Assembly (NCBI RefSeq): GCF_001942335.1
Contig: NZ_MKKH01000008.1
Span: forward strand, 27,600-91,599
Length of the DNA stretch: 64,000 nt
From: Cellulosimicrobium sp. CUA-896
GTDB taxonomy: Bacteria; Actinomycetota; Actinomycetes; Actinomycetales; Cellulomonadaceae
Reading direction: 5' to 3'
Position numbers and translations under genes: made by a program. The notes beneath the pieces were generated by a model. The model saw nothing but the letters and a program-made list of their open reading frames with translations. It was not told where the DNA came from and did not search any database. Positions 26,674 through 36,469 of the stretch are shown here, in pieces (the first letter of the stretch is position 1; each line of letters begins with the position of its first letter).

Positions 26674-27614
26674 CGACGGGGCGTGGCCCTCGGGCTGGTC
26701 GTCGGTCCGGTCGTCGGCGCGCAGGTGGTGGACGTCGCCGCTGCGCTGGACGCTCGTCGTGCCGTCGTCGTGCCGGAGGACGAGCCCGCCGTCGGGTGCG
26801 AGGGCGACGGCGGCGCCGAGCACCTCGTCGCCGTCGACGCGCTCGACGCGCACGCGGGCGCCGAGGGTCGCGCACACCTCGGCGCAGTCGGCGTCGAGGC
26901 CCGCTGCACGCGCGTCGCCGTGGGCGTCCTGCCACCGGGTGATCACCTCGTGGAACGCCTCGGCGAGCGCCACGAGCAGCACCTCGCGGTCGGTGGTCGC
27001 GGCCCCGGCGAGGGCGAGGGAGGTCGCGGTGGGCACGGGCAGCTCGTCCCGGCCCTGCGTCACGTTGAGCCCGACGCGACGACCACCGCGCCGTCGGGCA
27101 GCACCTCGGCGAGGATCCCCGCGACCTTGCGCAGACCTCCGTGCAGAGGACCGGACGGGTCCCCGGAGGCGTCGGGGACGAGGACGTCGTTGGGCCACTT
27201 GACGACGGCGTCCACGCTCGCGGTCGCACGCAGGGCCCGCACCGTCGCGAGCCCGGCGAGCAGCGGCAGCCAGCTGAGCGTCTCGGCGGGGACGTCGGAC
27301 CGGAGCAGGAGCGAGCCGAGCAGCGCGGCGCGGGGCGGCGTCGTCCACGTGCGGCCGAGGCGTCCGCGCCCTGCGCCCTGGTGCTCGGCGACGAGCAGCG
27401 CGGGCGCCGGCCACGCCGGCGGGTCCTGCGCGACGGCGCGGGCGAGCTCGCCGTTCGTCGACGCGGACTCCTCGACGACCTCGAGCCGCCCGAGCGGCCC
27501 GGCGGGCGCCACCAGCAGCTCGCGCAGGAACTCCGCCCGCAACGCGGGCCGCGTCGCGTCGTGCGGAACGCGCGCGTCGTCGGACCGTGTCTCGCCGTCG
27601 GGCAACGTCACCAT
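26671..27614 (-). CDS. birA: Biotin-protein ligase BirA (one apparent frameshift)
   Basis: About 314 residues. It attaches biotin to the AccA3 carrier lysine. [12 protein letters not shown] starts the catalytic domain; [14 protein letters not shown] is the biotinyl-AMP loop; [10 protein letters not shown] holds the catalytic Lys; KVAGILAE follows. After the break come [12 protein letters not shown] and the C-terminal SH3-like domain ([18 protein letters not shown]). There is no N-terminal DNA-binding domain, as usual in actinobacteria. One base is missing near 27079 between GAVVV and VGLNV. ATG 27614 has GAGGA about 8 nt upstream. Divergent from the carboxylase beta gene. Confidence 0.93.
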
Positions 27615-27636
27615 CCCGCCATCCTCGCCCACGCGA

Positions 27637-27658
27637 GGGCCGACGGCGCCGTCGGCCC
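27637..27658. repeat. 22-bp perfect palindrome upstream of birA
   Basis: Half-site GGGCCGACGGC followed at once by its reverse complement GCCGTCGGCCC, without spacer, 22 bp before the birA start. Together with the adjacent long inverted repeat it makes an unusually structured divergent intergenic region. Confidence 0.8.
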
Positions 27659-27724
27659 GCCGCCGAACCCCGGGTTGCGCACCACCACGGCCGCCGAACG
27701 GTGGACGACCCGGGGTTCGGCGGC
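27659..27724. repeat. 17-bp inverted repeat with 32-nt loop between birA and carboxylase beta
   Basis: GCCGCCGAACCCCGGGT (27659-27675) pairs perfectly with ACCCGGGGTTCGGCGGC (27708-27724). The loop contains another CCGCCGAAC copy and a CCACC/GGTGG pair. It lies between two divergent genes, so it is not a normal terminator for either. It may be a cruciform, an operator or a scattered repeat element. Confidence 0.8.
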
Positions 27725-27801
27725 CCAGCACCCCCGAGACCGACGCGCGTTGTGGGGACCCGCCAACGGCGACCCGCACTCCGCTGGCGACGACCGCATC
27801 G

Positions 27802-27822
27802 AGTTGGTCCCTCCCACCAACT
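27802..27822. promoter_or_regulatory. Putative operator overlapping the carboxylase beta -10
   Basis: AGTTGGT (27802-27808) and ACCAACT (27816-27822) form a perfect 7-bp inverted repeat with a 7-bp spacer. Its right end touches the predicted -10 (27822-27827). A bound repressor would block RNA polymerase. Confidence 0.5.
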
Positions 27823-27827
27823 AGTCT
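27822..27827 (+). promoter_or_regulatory. Predicted -10 element, leaderless start of carboxylase beta
   Basis: TAGTCT, 7 nt, then GTG 27835; no Shine-Dalgarno sequence. Confidence 0.5.
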
Positions 27828-27834
27828 CGACCGT

Positions 27835-29477
27835 GTGACCGAGTCCTCCGCCACGACAGACGCCCCCACCGCCACGGCCTCCGGCGCCCCGGACGCGGCT
27901 CCCCTCGCGGGGACGGCCGCGAAGCTCGCCGACCTCGACCGCCGCCGGGCCGCGGCGACGACGGAACCGGAGGAGGCGGCGCGCGCGAAGCAGCACGCAC
28001 GCGGGAAGAAGACGGCGCGCGAGCGCATCGAGGCGCTGCTGGACGAGGGCAGCTTCGTCGAGCTGGACGCGTTCGCGAAGCACCGCTCCGTGAACTTCGG
28101 CCTCGAGAAGAAGCGCCTCGCGGGCGACGGGGTCGTCGTCGGGCACGGCACGATCGACGGTCGTCAGGTGTGCGTGTACAGCCAGGACTTCACGGTGTTC
28201 GGCGGGAGCTCGGCGAGGTGCACGGGCAGAAGATCACGAAGGTCCAGGACCTGGCGCTGCGCACGGGCGTGCCGCTGATCGGCATCAGCGACGGCGGCGG
28301 CGCGCGCATCCAGGAGGGCGTCGCGGCGCTGACGCAGTTCGCGGAGATCTTCCGCCGCAACGTGGCGGCGTCGGGCGTGATCCCGCAGATCTCGCTGATC
28401 CTGGGCCCGAGCGCGGGCGGCGCGGTCTACTCCCCCGCCCTGACCGACTTCATCGTCATGGCCGACCAGACGTCGAACATGTTCATCACCGGCCCGGACG
28501 TGATCCGCGCGGTGACGGGCGAGGACGTCGGGTTCGAGGAGCTGGGCGGTGCGCTGACGCACAACGAGCGGTCCGGGGTCGCGCACTACATGGGCGCGGA
28601 CGAGGACGACGCGATCGACTACGTGCGCCACCTCGTGTCGTACCTGCCGCAGAACAACCTCTCGGACGCGCCGTCGTTCCCGCCCGAGGACACCCCGCTC
28701 GACGTGACGGACGTCGACCTCGAGCTCGACGAGCTCGTCCCGGACTCCGACTCCCAGCCGTACGACATGCGGACCGTGGTCGAGCACGTGCTGGACGAGG
28801 GCGCGTTCCTCGAGGTGCAGCCGCTGTTCGCGAAGAACGTCATGGTCGGGTTCGGGCACGTCGAGGGCCAGGCGGTGGGCGTCGTCGCCAACCAGCCGCT
28901 GTCGATGGCGGGCACGCTCGACATCGACGCGGCCGAGAAGGCGGCGCGGTTCGTGCGCACGTGCGACGCGTTCAACATCCCCGTGCTGACGCTGGTCGAC
29001 GTGCCGGGCTTCCTGCCGGGCACCGACCAGGAGTGGAACGGCATCATCCGGCGTGGCGCCAAGCTCATCTACGCGTACGCGGAGGCGACGGTCCCGCTCG
29101 TCACGATCATCACGCGCAAGGCCTACGGCGGCGCGTACATCGTCATGGGGTCCAAGCAGCTCGGCGCGGACGTCAACCTCGCGTGGCCGACGGCGCAGGT
29201 CGCGGTCATGGGCGCCGGCGGCGCGGTGAACATCCTCCAGCGCGCCACGCTCAAGCGCGTCGCGGACGCGGGCGAGGACGTGGAGGCGGAGCGCACCCGG
29301 CTCGTGGCCGAGTACGAGGACGCGATCGTCAACCCGTGGGACGCGGCCGAGCGCGGCTACGTCGACGCGGTGATCCGCCCGTCGGAGACCCGCGTGCAGG
29401 TCGTGCGGGCGCTGCGCGCGCTGCGCACCAAGCGTGCGAGCCTGCCGCCGAAGAAGCACGGCAACATCCCCCTGTGA
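27835..29477 (+). CDS. pccB: Acyl-CoA carboxylase beta (carboxyltransferase) subunit, AccD5/PccB type (one apparent frameshift)
   Basis: About 547 residues. It transfers CO2 from biotin to propionyl-CoA or acetyl-CoA to make methylmalonyl-CoA or malonyl-Co[18 protein letters not shown] is the family N-terminus. [66 protein letters not shown] and [15 protein letters not shown] cover both crotonase-like halves. One C is missing near 28214 (GGS to LGE). GTG 27835 follows TAGTCT at 7 nt. It works with AccA3 (34.6 kb) and AccE (30.1 kb). Acyl preference cannot be read with certainty. Confidence 0.94.
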
Positions 29478-29520
29478 CGGCGAGCAGCTGGAGGTCGGCG
29501 AGGACGTGGAGGAACCAGGG

Positions 29521-30071
29521 ATGAGCCACGAGGACGCCACGCACGGGCCCGCCCCGCTCGGTGCGGTGGACCCGGCGCCCATGCACGCCGCGGTCGACGC
29601 GCTCGCGGCGGCGCTGCACGAGTACGTGGAGGCCGCCGTCGGCGTGCGCGCGGAGTTCGGGGCGCACGAGGCCGACGAGGACCCGCGCATCCTCGCGCTC
29701 GAGCAGCGGGTCGGCGCGAACAACGCGCGCCTCTTCGACGCGCTGCACGACGCGCTCGGCATGCATCCCGACCTGACGTCGTCGGTGTGGGAGCCGGATC
29801 CCGACGGGGCGGACGAGGACGCCGGGGACGCGGCCCCCCACGACACGGTCGCGGAGGAGTTCTACCTCGCTTCGTCGTCGCCCCGCCGACCCGGACGGCG
29901 GACGTCGGTCTGGACGACGTCGTGAGCCTGCTCGACGAGGCGGGCACCGCGGTCGTCCAGCGGCTCGTCGAGTCCGGCTTCGACGTGGTCGAGTGGACGG
30001 CGTCGCGCGGCGACGCGTTCGACGACGCGGACGACGACGAGGGAGACGACGGGACGGGGGACGACCGATGA
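29521..30071 (+). CDS. Acidic hypothetical protein between accD and accE (one apparent frameshift)
   Basis: Not recognised. About 183 residues, strongly acidic (DDADDDEGDDGTGDD near the end), with a helical N-terminal half (MHAAVDALAAALHEYVEAAV, LALEQRVGANNARLFDALHD). No signal or membrane helix. One base is missing near 29872; correction gives EEFYLRFVVAPPTRTADVG. The ATG follows GAGGAACCAGGG. Its stop overlaps the accE start (ATGA), so it is coupled to the carboxylase subunit. In M. tuberculosis accD5 and accE5 are directly adjacent, so this gene is extra here. Function unknown; association with the carboxylase is inferred from position only. Confidence 0.65.
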
Positions 30072-30322
30072 GCCCGGACCACGGGCCGAGCGTGCGCGTC
30101 GTGCGCGGCACCCCGGACGAGATCGAGGTCGCGGCCCTCGTCGCGGGGCTGGCCGCCGCGGCGGCCGCGGCCGACGTGCCCGACGACGTGGCGCCGGTCG
30201 ACGAGTGGACGAACCGCGTCCGGGGCCTGCGCGGGACGGGCGGTGGCGCGACCGCGAAGAGCTTCGGCGGACGCTCCGGGCGCCACAACGCCGACGCCTG
30301 GCGTTGGAGCCTGCGCTCGTGA
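30068..30322 (+). CDS. accE: Acyl-CoA carboxylase epsilon subunit
   Basis: An 84-residue accessory subunit that stabilises the AccA3-AccD complex in actinobacteria. VRVVRGTPDEIEVAALVAGL is the conserved N-terminal strand-helix. The C-terminus has the Gly/Ser/Arg-rich segment and NADAWRWSLRS, where the Trp motif is typical (AWR.S). The ATG overlaps the preceding TGA and its own TGA overlaps the next GTG. Placement after the beta subunit with one gene between supports the call. Confidence 0.88.
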   Translation: MSPDHGPSVRVVRGTPDEIEVAALVAGLAAAAAAADVPDDVAPVDEWTNRVRGLRGTGGGATAKSFGGRSGRHNADAWRWSLRS

Positions 30323-31023
30323 GCGCCGGCACGCCCACCGGCCCCGCGCGCGTCTCGCGCCTGCCCGTGCGCTCCGTGCTCGTCGAGCTGCCCCAGAGCC
30401 CCGGCGCCGTGGAGTCGCCGCCCGTCGCGCTGCCCGACCCTGCCCCCCTCGCGTTCTGGCGGCGGTGGTCCTGGGCGGTCGCGTTCGTCCCGACGGTCGG
30501 GCTCGTCGTGTACCAGCGGCTCGCCCCCGGTCGCGGCTGGCCCGTGCCGGACGCCGTCGTGGTCGCCGCGACGCTCGGCCTCCTCGTGACGGCGCTGCTC
30601 GCGCTCGTGCGCTACCTCGACGACCGGGGTGCGGCGGCTCTCGCGCGGGGGCGCCGTGCGGTGCTCGACGCCCCGGTGCAGGCGACGGCCACGTTCACGC
30701 CGGCGCCCGCGCGCGGCGCCGCGAGCGCCGGCGCGGACCCGGCCGGGTCCGTGCCGGACGTGACCGGGTCCGCGCGGACCGAGGACGGCACGCTCACCGT
30801 CGTCCCCACGTCGGGGACACCGCTCGCGCGGCCGGTGCGCGTCACCGTCCCCGCCGGTGTGGCGGGGCCGCGCCCGGGCGACCCGCTCGCCGTCTGGCAC
30901 GCGGCGGACGACGAGGACGCCACGGGCGTGCTGCTCGTGCGCTACCACCGCACGTGGGCCGACGACGTCCTGGACGCGATGCGTCCCCCCGCCGACGGCG
31001 CCGACGCCGACGCCGACGCGTGA
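30319..31023 (+). CDS. Hypothetical membrane protein, 234 residues
   Basis: Not recognised as a named family. Two hydrophobic segments near residues 47-66 (WAVAFVPTVGLVVYQRL region) and 75-98 (VVVAATLGLLVTALLALVRYL) are followed by an extracytoplasmic or cytoplasmic C-terminal domain rich in Thr/Ala/Pro, with VTVPAGVAGPRPGDPLAVW and VLLVRYHRTWADDVLDAM. GTG 30319 overlaps the accE stop. It is probably cotranscribed with the carboxylase genes, and a role in lipid metabolism is only positional inference. The reading frame is intact. Confidence 0.65.
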   Translation: MSAGTPTGPARVSRLPVRSVLVELPQSPGAVESPPVALPDPAPLAFWRRWSWAVAFVPTVGLVVYQRLAPGRGWPVPDAVVVAATLGLLVTALLALVRYLDDRGAAALARGRRAVLDAPVQATATFTPAPARGAASAGADPAGSVPDVTGSARTEDGTLTVVPTSGTPLARPVRVTVPAGVAGPRPGDPLAVWHAADDEDATGVLLVRYHRTWADDVLDAMRPPADGADADADA

Positions 31024-31053
31024 CCCGGGGTCCGTGCCGGTGGTGGTGCGGGC

Positions 31054-31059
31054 TACCCT
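31054..31059 (+). promoter_or_regulatory. Predicted -10 element, leaderless start of DUF885 gene
   Basis: TACCCT, 7 nt, then GTG 31067; no Shine-Dalgarno sequence. Confidence 0.5.
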
Positions 31060-31066
31060 CGTGCGC

Positions 31067-32832
31067 GTGAGCACACCCCCCTCTCCCGCACCGCGCCCCG
31101 CCTCGGACCCCGCGACGGACGGTCGCGCGCACCGCACGCCCACGGCGATCGACGCCGTCGCGGAGGCGTACACGACCCGGGTCGCCGAGCTCGACCCGAT
31201 CGCGGCGACCGCCATGGGCCTGCCCGGCTACGACCACCTGGTGACCGACCTGTCCCCCGCGGGCCACGAGGCGCGCGCCGACGCCGACCGCGCGGTGCTG
31301 CGCGAGCTCGACGGCCTCGAGCCGGCCGACGACGTCGACCGCGTGACCCTCGCGGCGATGCGCGAGCGCGTGGGGCTCCAGCTCGAGCTGCACGAGGCGG
31401 GCGAGCCGCTCGCGAGCCTCAACAACATCGCGTCGCCGGTGCAGGAGCTGCGCGACGTGTTCGACATCATGCCGACGGGGACGGTCGAGGCGTGGGAGAA
31501 CGTCGCCGCGCGACTGAACGGGCTGCCGGGCGCGCTCGAGGGCTACACGGCCTCGCTCGCCGAGGCCGCCTCGCGCGGCAACGTCGCGGCGGTCCGCCAG
31601 GTGCGCGTCGCCGCCGAGCAGGCGCGCGAGCTCGCGGACGCCGGGTCGTCCTTCTTCACGACGTTCGTGCAGGGCGAGGCCGCCGCGGCCGCGCTCGACG
31701 ACTCGGCGGCGTGCTCGCTCGTGCGCGCGGAGCTGGAGCGGGGCGCGGCGGCGGCGCGCGAGGCGTACGGGCGCCTCGCGGAGTTCCTCAAGACGACGCT
31801 CGCGCCGCAGGCGCCCGAGCGCAACGCCGTGGGCCGCGAGCGCTACGGCCTGTTCTCGCGCACGTTCCTCGGCGCGCAGGTGGACCTCGACGAGACGTAC
31901 GCGTGGGGTCTCGAGGAGCTGGAGCGCGTCGTCGCGGAGCAGGAGGAGGTCGCGCGCCGCATCGCAGGCCCGGGCGCGAGCGTCGAGGACGCCGTGGCCG
32001 CGCTCGACGCCGACCCGGCCCGCAAACTCGTGGGCACCGACGCCTGCGGGCCTGGATGCAGGAGACGTCCGACGCGGCGATCACCGCGCTGAACGGCACG
32101 CACTTCGCGATCCCCGCGCCGGTGCTCGATCTCGAGTGCATGATCGCGCCCACCCAGACGGGCGGCATCTACTACACGCCCCCGAGCGACGACTTCTCCC
32201 GCCCCGGGCGCATGTGGTGGTCCGTGCCGGCCGACGTCTCGGAGTTCAACACGTGGCGCGAGAAGACGACCGTGTACCACGAGGGCGTCCCGGGCCACCA
32301 CCTGCAGTGCGGTCAGGCCGTCTTCGCCCGCGACACCCTGAACACGTGGCGCCGCCTCGCGTGCTGGGTCTCGGGCCACGGCGAGGGCTGGGCCCTGTAC
32401 GCGGAGCGCCTCATGGCGGACCTCGGATTCATGGAGGACGACGGGGACCGGCTCGGGATGCTCGACGCGCAGCGCATGCGCGCCGCGCGCGTGGTGCTCG
32501 ACATCGGCGTCCACCTCGGCCTGCCCGCGCCCGAGAAGTGGCGCGGCGGTGCGACGGACCCGCGATGGGACGCCGAGAAGGCGTGGGCGTTCCTGTCGGC
32601 CAACGTCAACATGCCCGCGTCGTTCGTGCGCTTCGAGCTGGACCGCTACCTGGGCTGGCCGGGGCAGGCGCCGTCGTACAAGGTCGGTCAGCGTCTGTGG
32701 GAGCAGACGCGCGACGCCGCCCGGGCGAAGGCCGAGGGGCGCGGCGAGACGTTCGACGTCCGCACGTTCCACGAGCGCGCCCTGGGCCTCGGCTCCGTCG
32801 GGCTCGACGTGCTGCGCGACGCGCTCGCCTGA
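31067..32832 (+). CDS. DUF885-family predicted metallopeptidase (one apparent frameshift)
   Basis: About 588 residues, probably cytosolic (no signal peptide). The family fold is M32/M3-like. The metal motif YHEGVPGHHLQCGQ and the downstream HGEGWALYAERLM Glu provide the expected ligands. The helical N-terminal half includes LNNIASPVQELRDVFDIMP, and the C-terminus QAPSYKVGQRLWEQTRDAAR is highly typical. One C is missing near 32046, between GTDA and LRAWMQETS. GTG 31067 follows TACCCT at 7 nt. Physiological substrate unknown. It lies in the carboxylase stretch but looks like its own transcription unit. Confidence 0.88.
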
Positions 32833-32841
32833 CGCGCCGCG

Positions 32842-33761
32842 GTGGGGGCCGTCCTCGTCGGCTTCGCGACGATCGGCGTCGTCGTCGCGGCCGGGTACGT
32901 CAGCGCCCGGCTCGGCATCGGCGGGCCGGGCGCGAGGACGGCGCTCCACCAGGTCGGGTTCTTCGTCGCGAGCCCGGCGCTGCTGTTCACCGTGCTCGCC
33001 CGCGCGGACGTCGCGGCCCTGGTCCAGGCGCCGCTGCTCGTCGCCGCGGTCGGCGCGCTCGTGTCGGCAGGGGTCTTCGTCGTGGTCGACCGGCTCTGGC
33101 TCCGGCTGCCCGTCCCGGAGGCGACGGTCGGCGCCGTCGCCTCCGGGTACGTCAACGCCAACAACATCGGCCTGCCCGTGGCGGTGTACGTGCTCGGGGA
33201 CGCCGCGGTGGTCGTCCCCGTCATCCTGCTCCAGCTGCTCGTCCTCGCGCCGGTCGCCCTCCTCGTCCTCGACGCGTCGACGAGCGGTCGCCTGTCGTGG
33301 CGGTTCGTGCTCGCGCAGCCGGTGCGCAACCCGATCATCCTCGGCTCCTTCGCGGGCGCGTCGTCTCCCTGACGGGGTGGGTGCCGCCCGCCGCGGTCAT
33401 GGCGCCGCTCGACGTCCTGGGCGGCGCGGCCGTCCCGGTCGTCCTGCTCGCGTTCGGCATGTCGCTGCACGGCTCGCGGCCGCTGCGTCGCGGCGGGACG
33501 CGCGCGGCCGCGGGCGTCGCGAGCGCGGTCAAGCTGCTCGTCATGCCCGTGGCCGTGTACGTGGTGGCCCGGTTCGGCCTCCGGTTCGACGACGCCGAGG
33601 TCGCCTCCGCGGTGACGCTGGCCGCGCTGCCGACGGCGCAGAACGTCCACAACTACGCCGCGCGGTTCGGCCGGGGCGAGGTCCTCGCGCGGGACACGGT
33701 GCTCGTGACCACGGTGGGGTCGCCGCTCGTGCTGGTCGTCGTCGCGCTGCTGCTCGCGTGA
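32842..33761 (+). CDS. AEC-family transporter (one apparent frameshift)
   Basis: About 306 residues, 9-10 predicted membrane helices, auxin efflux carrier family. Members carry organic anions such as malate or auxin-like compounds. ASGYVNANNIGLPVAVYVLG, NPIILGSFAG and TLAALPTAQNVHNYAARFGRG are family signatures. One base is missing near 33358, between FAGA and VVSLTGWVPP. GTG 32842 lies 9 nt past the DUF885 stop, suggesting cotranscription. The substrate cannot be predicted. Confidence 0.85.
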
Positions 33762-33775
33762 GGCGCCCGCCCCAG

Positions 33776-33781
33776 TAGTCT
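33776..33781 (+). promoter_or_regulatory. Predicted -10 element, leaderless start of maf
   Basis: TAGTCT, 6 nt, then GTG 33788; no Shine-Dalgarno sequence. Confidence 0.5.
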
Positions 33782-33787
33782 GCGGGG

Positions 33788-34454
33788 GTGCTGCGCCTCC
33801 TCCTCGCCTCCCGCTCCCCCGCCCGTCTCGCCACGCTCCGCGCCGCGGGGGTGAGCCCGCTCGTGCGCGTCTCCGACGTCGACGAGGTCGCGGTGCTGGA
33901 CGACGCGCGCGAGCGGTACGCGACCTCGAGCCGGTGGACGCGGTCCTCGTCCTGGCGCGCGCCAAGGCCGAGGAGGTCGCGCGCGCGGTCGAGTCGGACG
34001 CCGTGGACGGCGCGCTGGGCGAGGACGCCGACGCGACCTGCTCGTGGGCTGCGACTCGATGCTCGAGCTCGACGGCGACGTGCTCGGCAAGCCCGCCGAC
34101 GCCGACGAGGCGCGCGCCCGCTGGCGGGCCATGCGCGGGCGCGCGGGCGTGCTCCACACCGGGCACTGGCTCGTCGACCTGCGCGACACCGAGGACGGCG
34201 GCACCGGTGCGACGTTCGGCGCGACGGCGTCCACGACGGTGCACTTCGCCGACCTGTCCGACGACGAGGTCGACGCCTACGTCGCCACGGGAGAGCCGCT
34301 GCACGTGGCCGGCGCGTTCACGGTCGACGGCCTCGGCGGCCCCTACGTCGAGCGCGTCGAGGGCGACCACCACAACGTCGTCGGGATCAGCCTGCCGCTG
34401 CTGCGGCAGCTGCTGGACGAGGTGGGCGTCGGCTGGCACGAGCTGCGCGACTGA
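33788..34454 (+). CDS. maf: Maf-type nucleotide pyrophosphatase (two apparent frameshifts)
   Basis: About 222 residues. Maf enzymes hydrolyse non-canonical or modified NTPs. LLLASRSPARLATLRAAGV is the N-terminal nucleotide loop; GCDSMLELDGDVLGKP holds the acidic catalytic site; TVHFADLSDDEVDAYVATGEP and AGAFTVDGLGGPYVERVEGD follow; VVGISLPLLRQLL is the usual C-terminus. Bases are missing near 33922 and 34042, splitting it into three frames. GTG 33788 follows TAGTCT at 6 nt. maf next to carboxylase genes matches the M. tuberculosis order (Rv3282). Confidence 0.92.
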
Positions 34455-34513
34455 CGGAGGTTGTGGACGCCGGACAACCCAGCGCCCCCCGAGGGCACGT
34501 CGCCCCCGCGCCA

Positions 34514-34528
34514 TGGAGGTTTCCTCCA
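34514..34528. promoter_or_regulatory. Short inverted repeats upstream of accA3
   Basis: TGGAGG-TTT-CCTCCA, a perfect 6-bp inverted repeat about 95 bp before accA3. The same 168-bp region also holds GGTTGT/ACAACC around 34458-34478 and TTGG-N8-CCAA at 34546-34561. The latter half-sites resemble those of the operator before the carboxylase beta gene. Shared control is speculative. Confidence 0.3.
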
Positions 34529-34611
34529 ACCGCCCTCTCCCCACGTTGGCCGCTTCTCCAATCTTGCCCGGTACCGCGGGCCGGAGCGTGATCGGCGGTC
34601 CGGCCACGCGT

Positions 34612-34617
34612 TACGGT
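34612..34617 (+). promoter_or_regulatory. Predicted -10 element, leaderless start of accA3
   Basis: TACGGT, 5 nt, then GTG 34623; no Shine-Dalgarno sequence. Confidence 0.45.
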
Positions 34618-34622
34618 GAGCC

Positions 34623-36411
34623 GTGCCCGCGAACTCCCCCTTGCGCAAGGTCCTCATCGCCAACCGAGGCGAGATCGCCGTCCGCATCGCCCGCGCGTGC
34701 GCGGACGCCGGCATCGCGTCCGTCGCCGTCTACGCCGACCCGGACCGCCAGTCCCCGCACGTGCGCCTCGCCGACGAGGCGTTCGCCCTCGGCGCGCCCG
34801 TGCCGCGGAGACGTACCTCGACATCGCGAAGCTGCTCGACGTCGCGCGCCGCGCGGGGGCCGACTCCGTGCACCCGGGCTACGGCTTCCTCGCGGAGAAC
34901 GCGGAGTTCGCCCAGGCGGTGATCGACGCCGGCCTCGTCTGGATCGGCCCGCCGCCGGCGGCCATCGACGCGCTCGGCGACAAGGTGAGCGCCCGGCACA
35001 TCGCGCAGCGCGCCGGCGCACCCCTCGTGCCCGGCACGCCCGACCCGGTCGCCGACGCGAGCGAGGTGCACGCGTTCGCCGCGGAGCACGGCCTGCCGAT
35101 CGCCATCAAGGCGGCGTTCGGCGGTGGCGGCCGCGGCCTCAAGGTCGCGCGCACCGCCGACGAGATCGACGAGCTGTACGAGTCCGCGGTCCGCGAGGCG
35201 GTCGCCGCGTTCGGGCGCGGCGAGTGCTTCGTCGAGCGCTACCTCGACACCCCGCGCCACGTCGAGACGCAGTGCCTCGCCGACGAGCACGGCACCGTCG
35301 TCGTCGTCTCGACGCGCGACTGCTCGCTGCAGCGGCGCCACCAGAAGCTCGTCGAGGAGGCACCCGCGCCGTTCCTCACGGCCGAGCAGGAGGCGCAGCT
35401 CGACGCCGCGTCGAAGGCGATCCTGCGGGAGGCGGGCTACGTCGGGGCGGGCACGTGCGAGTTCCTCGTCGGCGCCGACGGCACCATCTCGTTCCTCGAG
35501 GTCAACACGCGTCTGCAGGTCGAGCACCCCGTCTCCGAGGAGGTCACCGGCATCGACCTCGTGCGCGAGCAGCTGCGCATCGCCGCGGGCGAGCCCCTCG
35601 GCTACGACCGCACGACCGTCCGCGGCCACTCGATCGAGTTCCGGATCAACGGCGAGGACCCGGCCGCGAACTTCCTGCCGGCACCCGGCCGCATCTCCAC
35701 GCTCCGCTTCCCCTCGGGCCCCGGCGTGCGCGTCGACTCGGGCGTCGTCGAGGGCGACACCATCTCCGGCGCGTTCGACTCGATGATCGCCAAGGTGATC
35801 GTCACGGGCGCGACGCGCGAGCAGGCCGTCGAGCGCTCGCGCCGCGCGCTGCGCGAGCTCGAGATCGAGGGCATCCCGACGGTCGTCCCGTTCCACCGGG
35901 CCGTGCTCGACGCCGACGCCTTCGTCCCCACCGACGGCGGGCCGTTCCGCGTGCACACGCGGTGGATCGAGACCGAGTTCGCGGACCGGCTCGCGGCGCT
36001 CGCCCCCGCCCCCGCACCGTCCGCGGACGAGGAGGTCGAGGAGCTCGCGACGGAGCGCGTGGTCGTCGAGGTCGGCGGCAAGCGCCTCGAGGTCGTGCTC
36101 CCCGCGGGCCTCGGCATGGCCGCCGGCCGCGCGCGGAGCGCGAACGCGGCCCGGCGCCCCGCACGGCGTGCCGCGGCACGCGCCAACGGCGGTTCGGGAA
36201 CGACGCTCGCCTCGCCCATGCAGGGCACGATCGTCAAGGTCGCGGTCGAGGACGGGGCCCAGGTCTCCGAGGGCGACCTCGTCGTCGTGCTCGAGGCCAT
36301 GAAGATGGAGCAGCCGCTCCTCGCCCACCGGGCGGGGACGGTGCGCTCGCTCGCCGCGAGCGCGGCGCGAGCGTGAGCGCCGGGACCGCGATCTGCGAGA
36401 TCGTCGACTGA
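34623..36411 (+). CDS. accA3: Acyl-CoA carboxylase alpha subunit: biotin carboxylase plus carrier (two apparent frameshifts)
   Basis: About 596 residues. [17 protein letters not shown] starts the biotin carboxylase domain. [29 protein letters not shown] (ATP loop), [21 protein letters not shown] and [17 protein letters not shown] (catalytic) follow. After a linker the biotin domain reads [15 protein letters not shown] and [12 protein letters not shown], with the biotinylated Lys. Bases are missing near 34806 and 36366, the second shifting only the last residues (GTAICEIVD). GTG 34623 follows TACGGT at 5 nt. It supplies carboxybiotin to AccD; BirA at 27 kb modifies it. Confidence 0.94.
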
Positions 36412-36469
36412 CCCGCGCGGGGTCGCGCGGGGTGCGCAGGGTGCGCGGGCGACCTGGCAGCATGGCCCC

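Noticed and set aside
27141..27838. Plus-strand frames over the birA 5' half and the birA-carboxylase gap
   Set aside because: They are antisense to BirA catalytic motifs and pass through the palindromes; no ribosome site or known domain.
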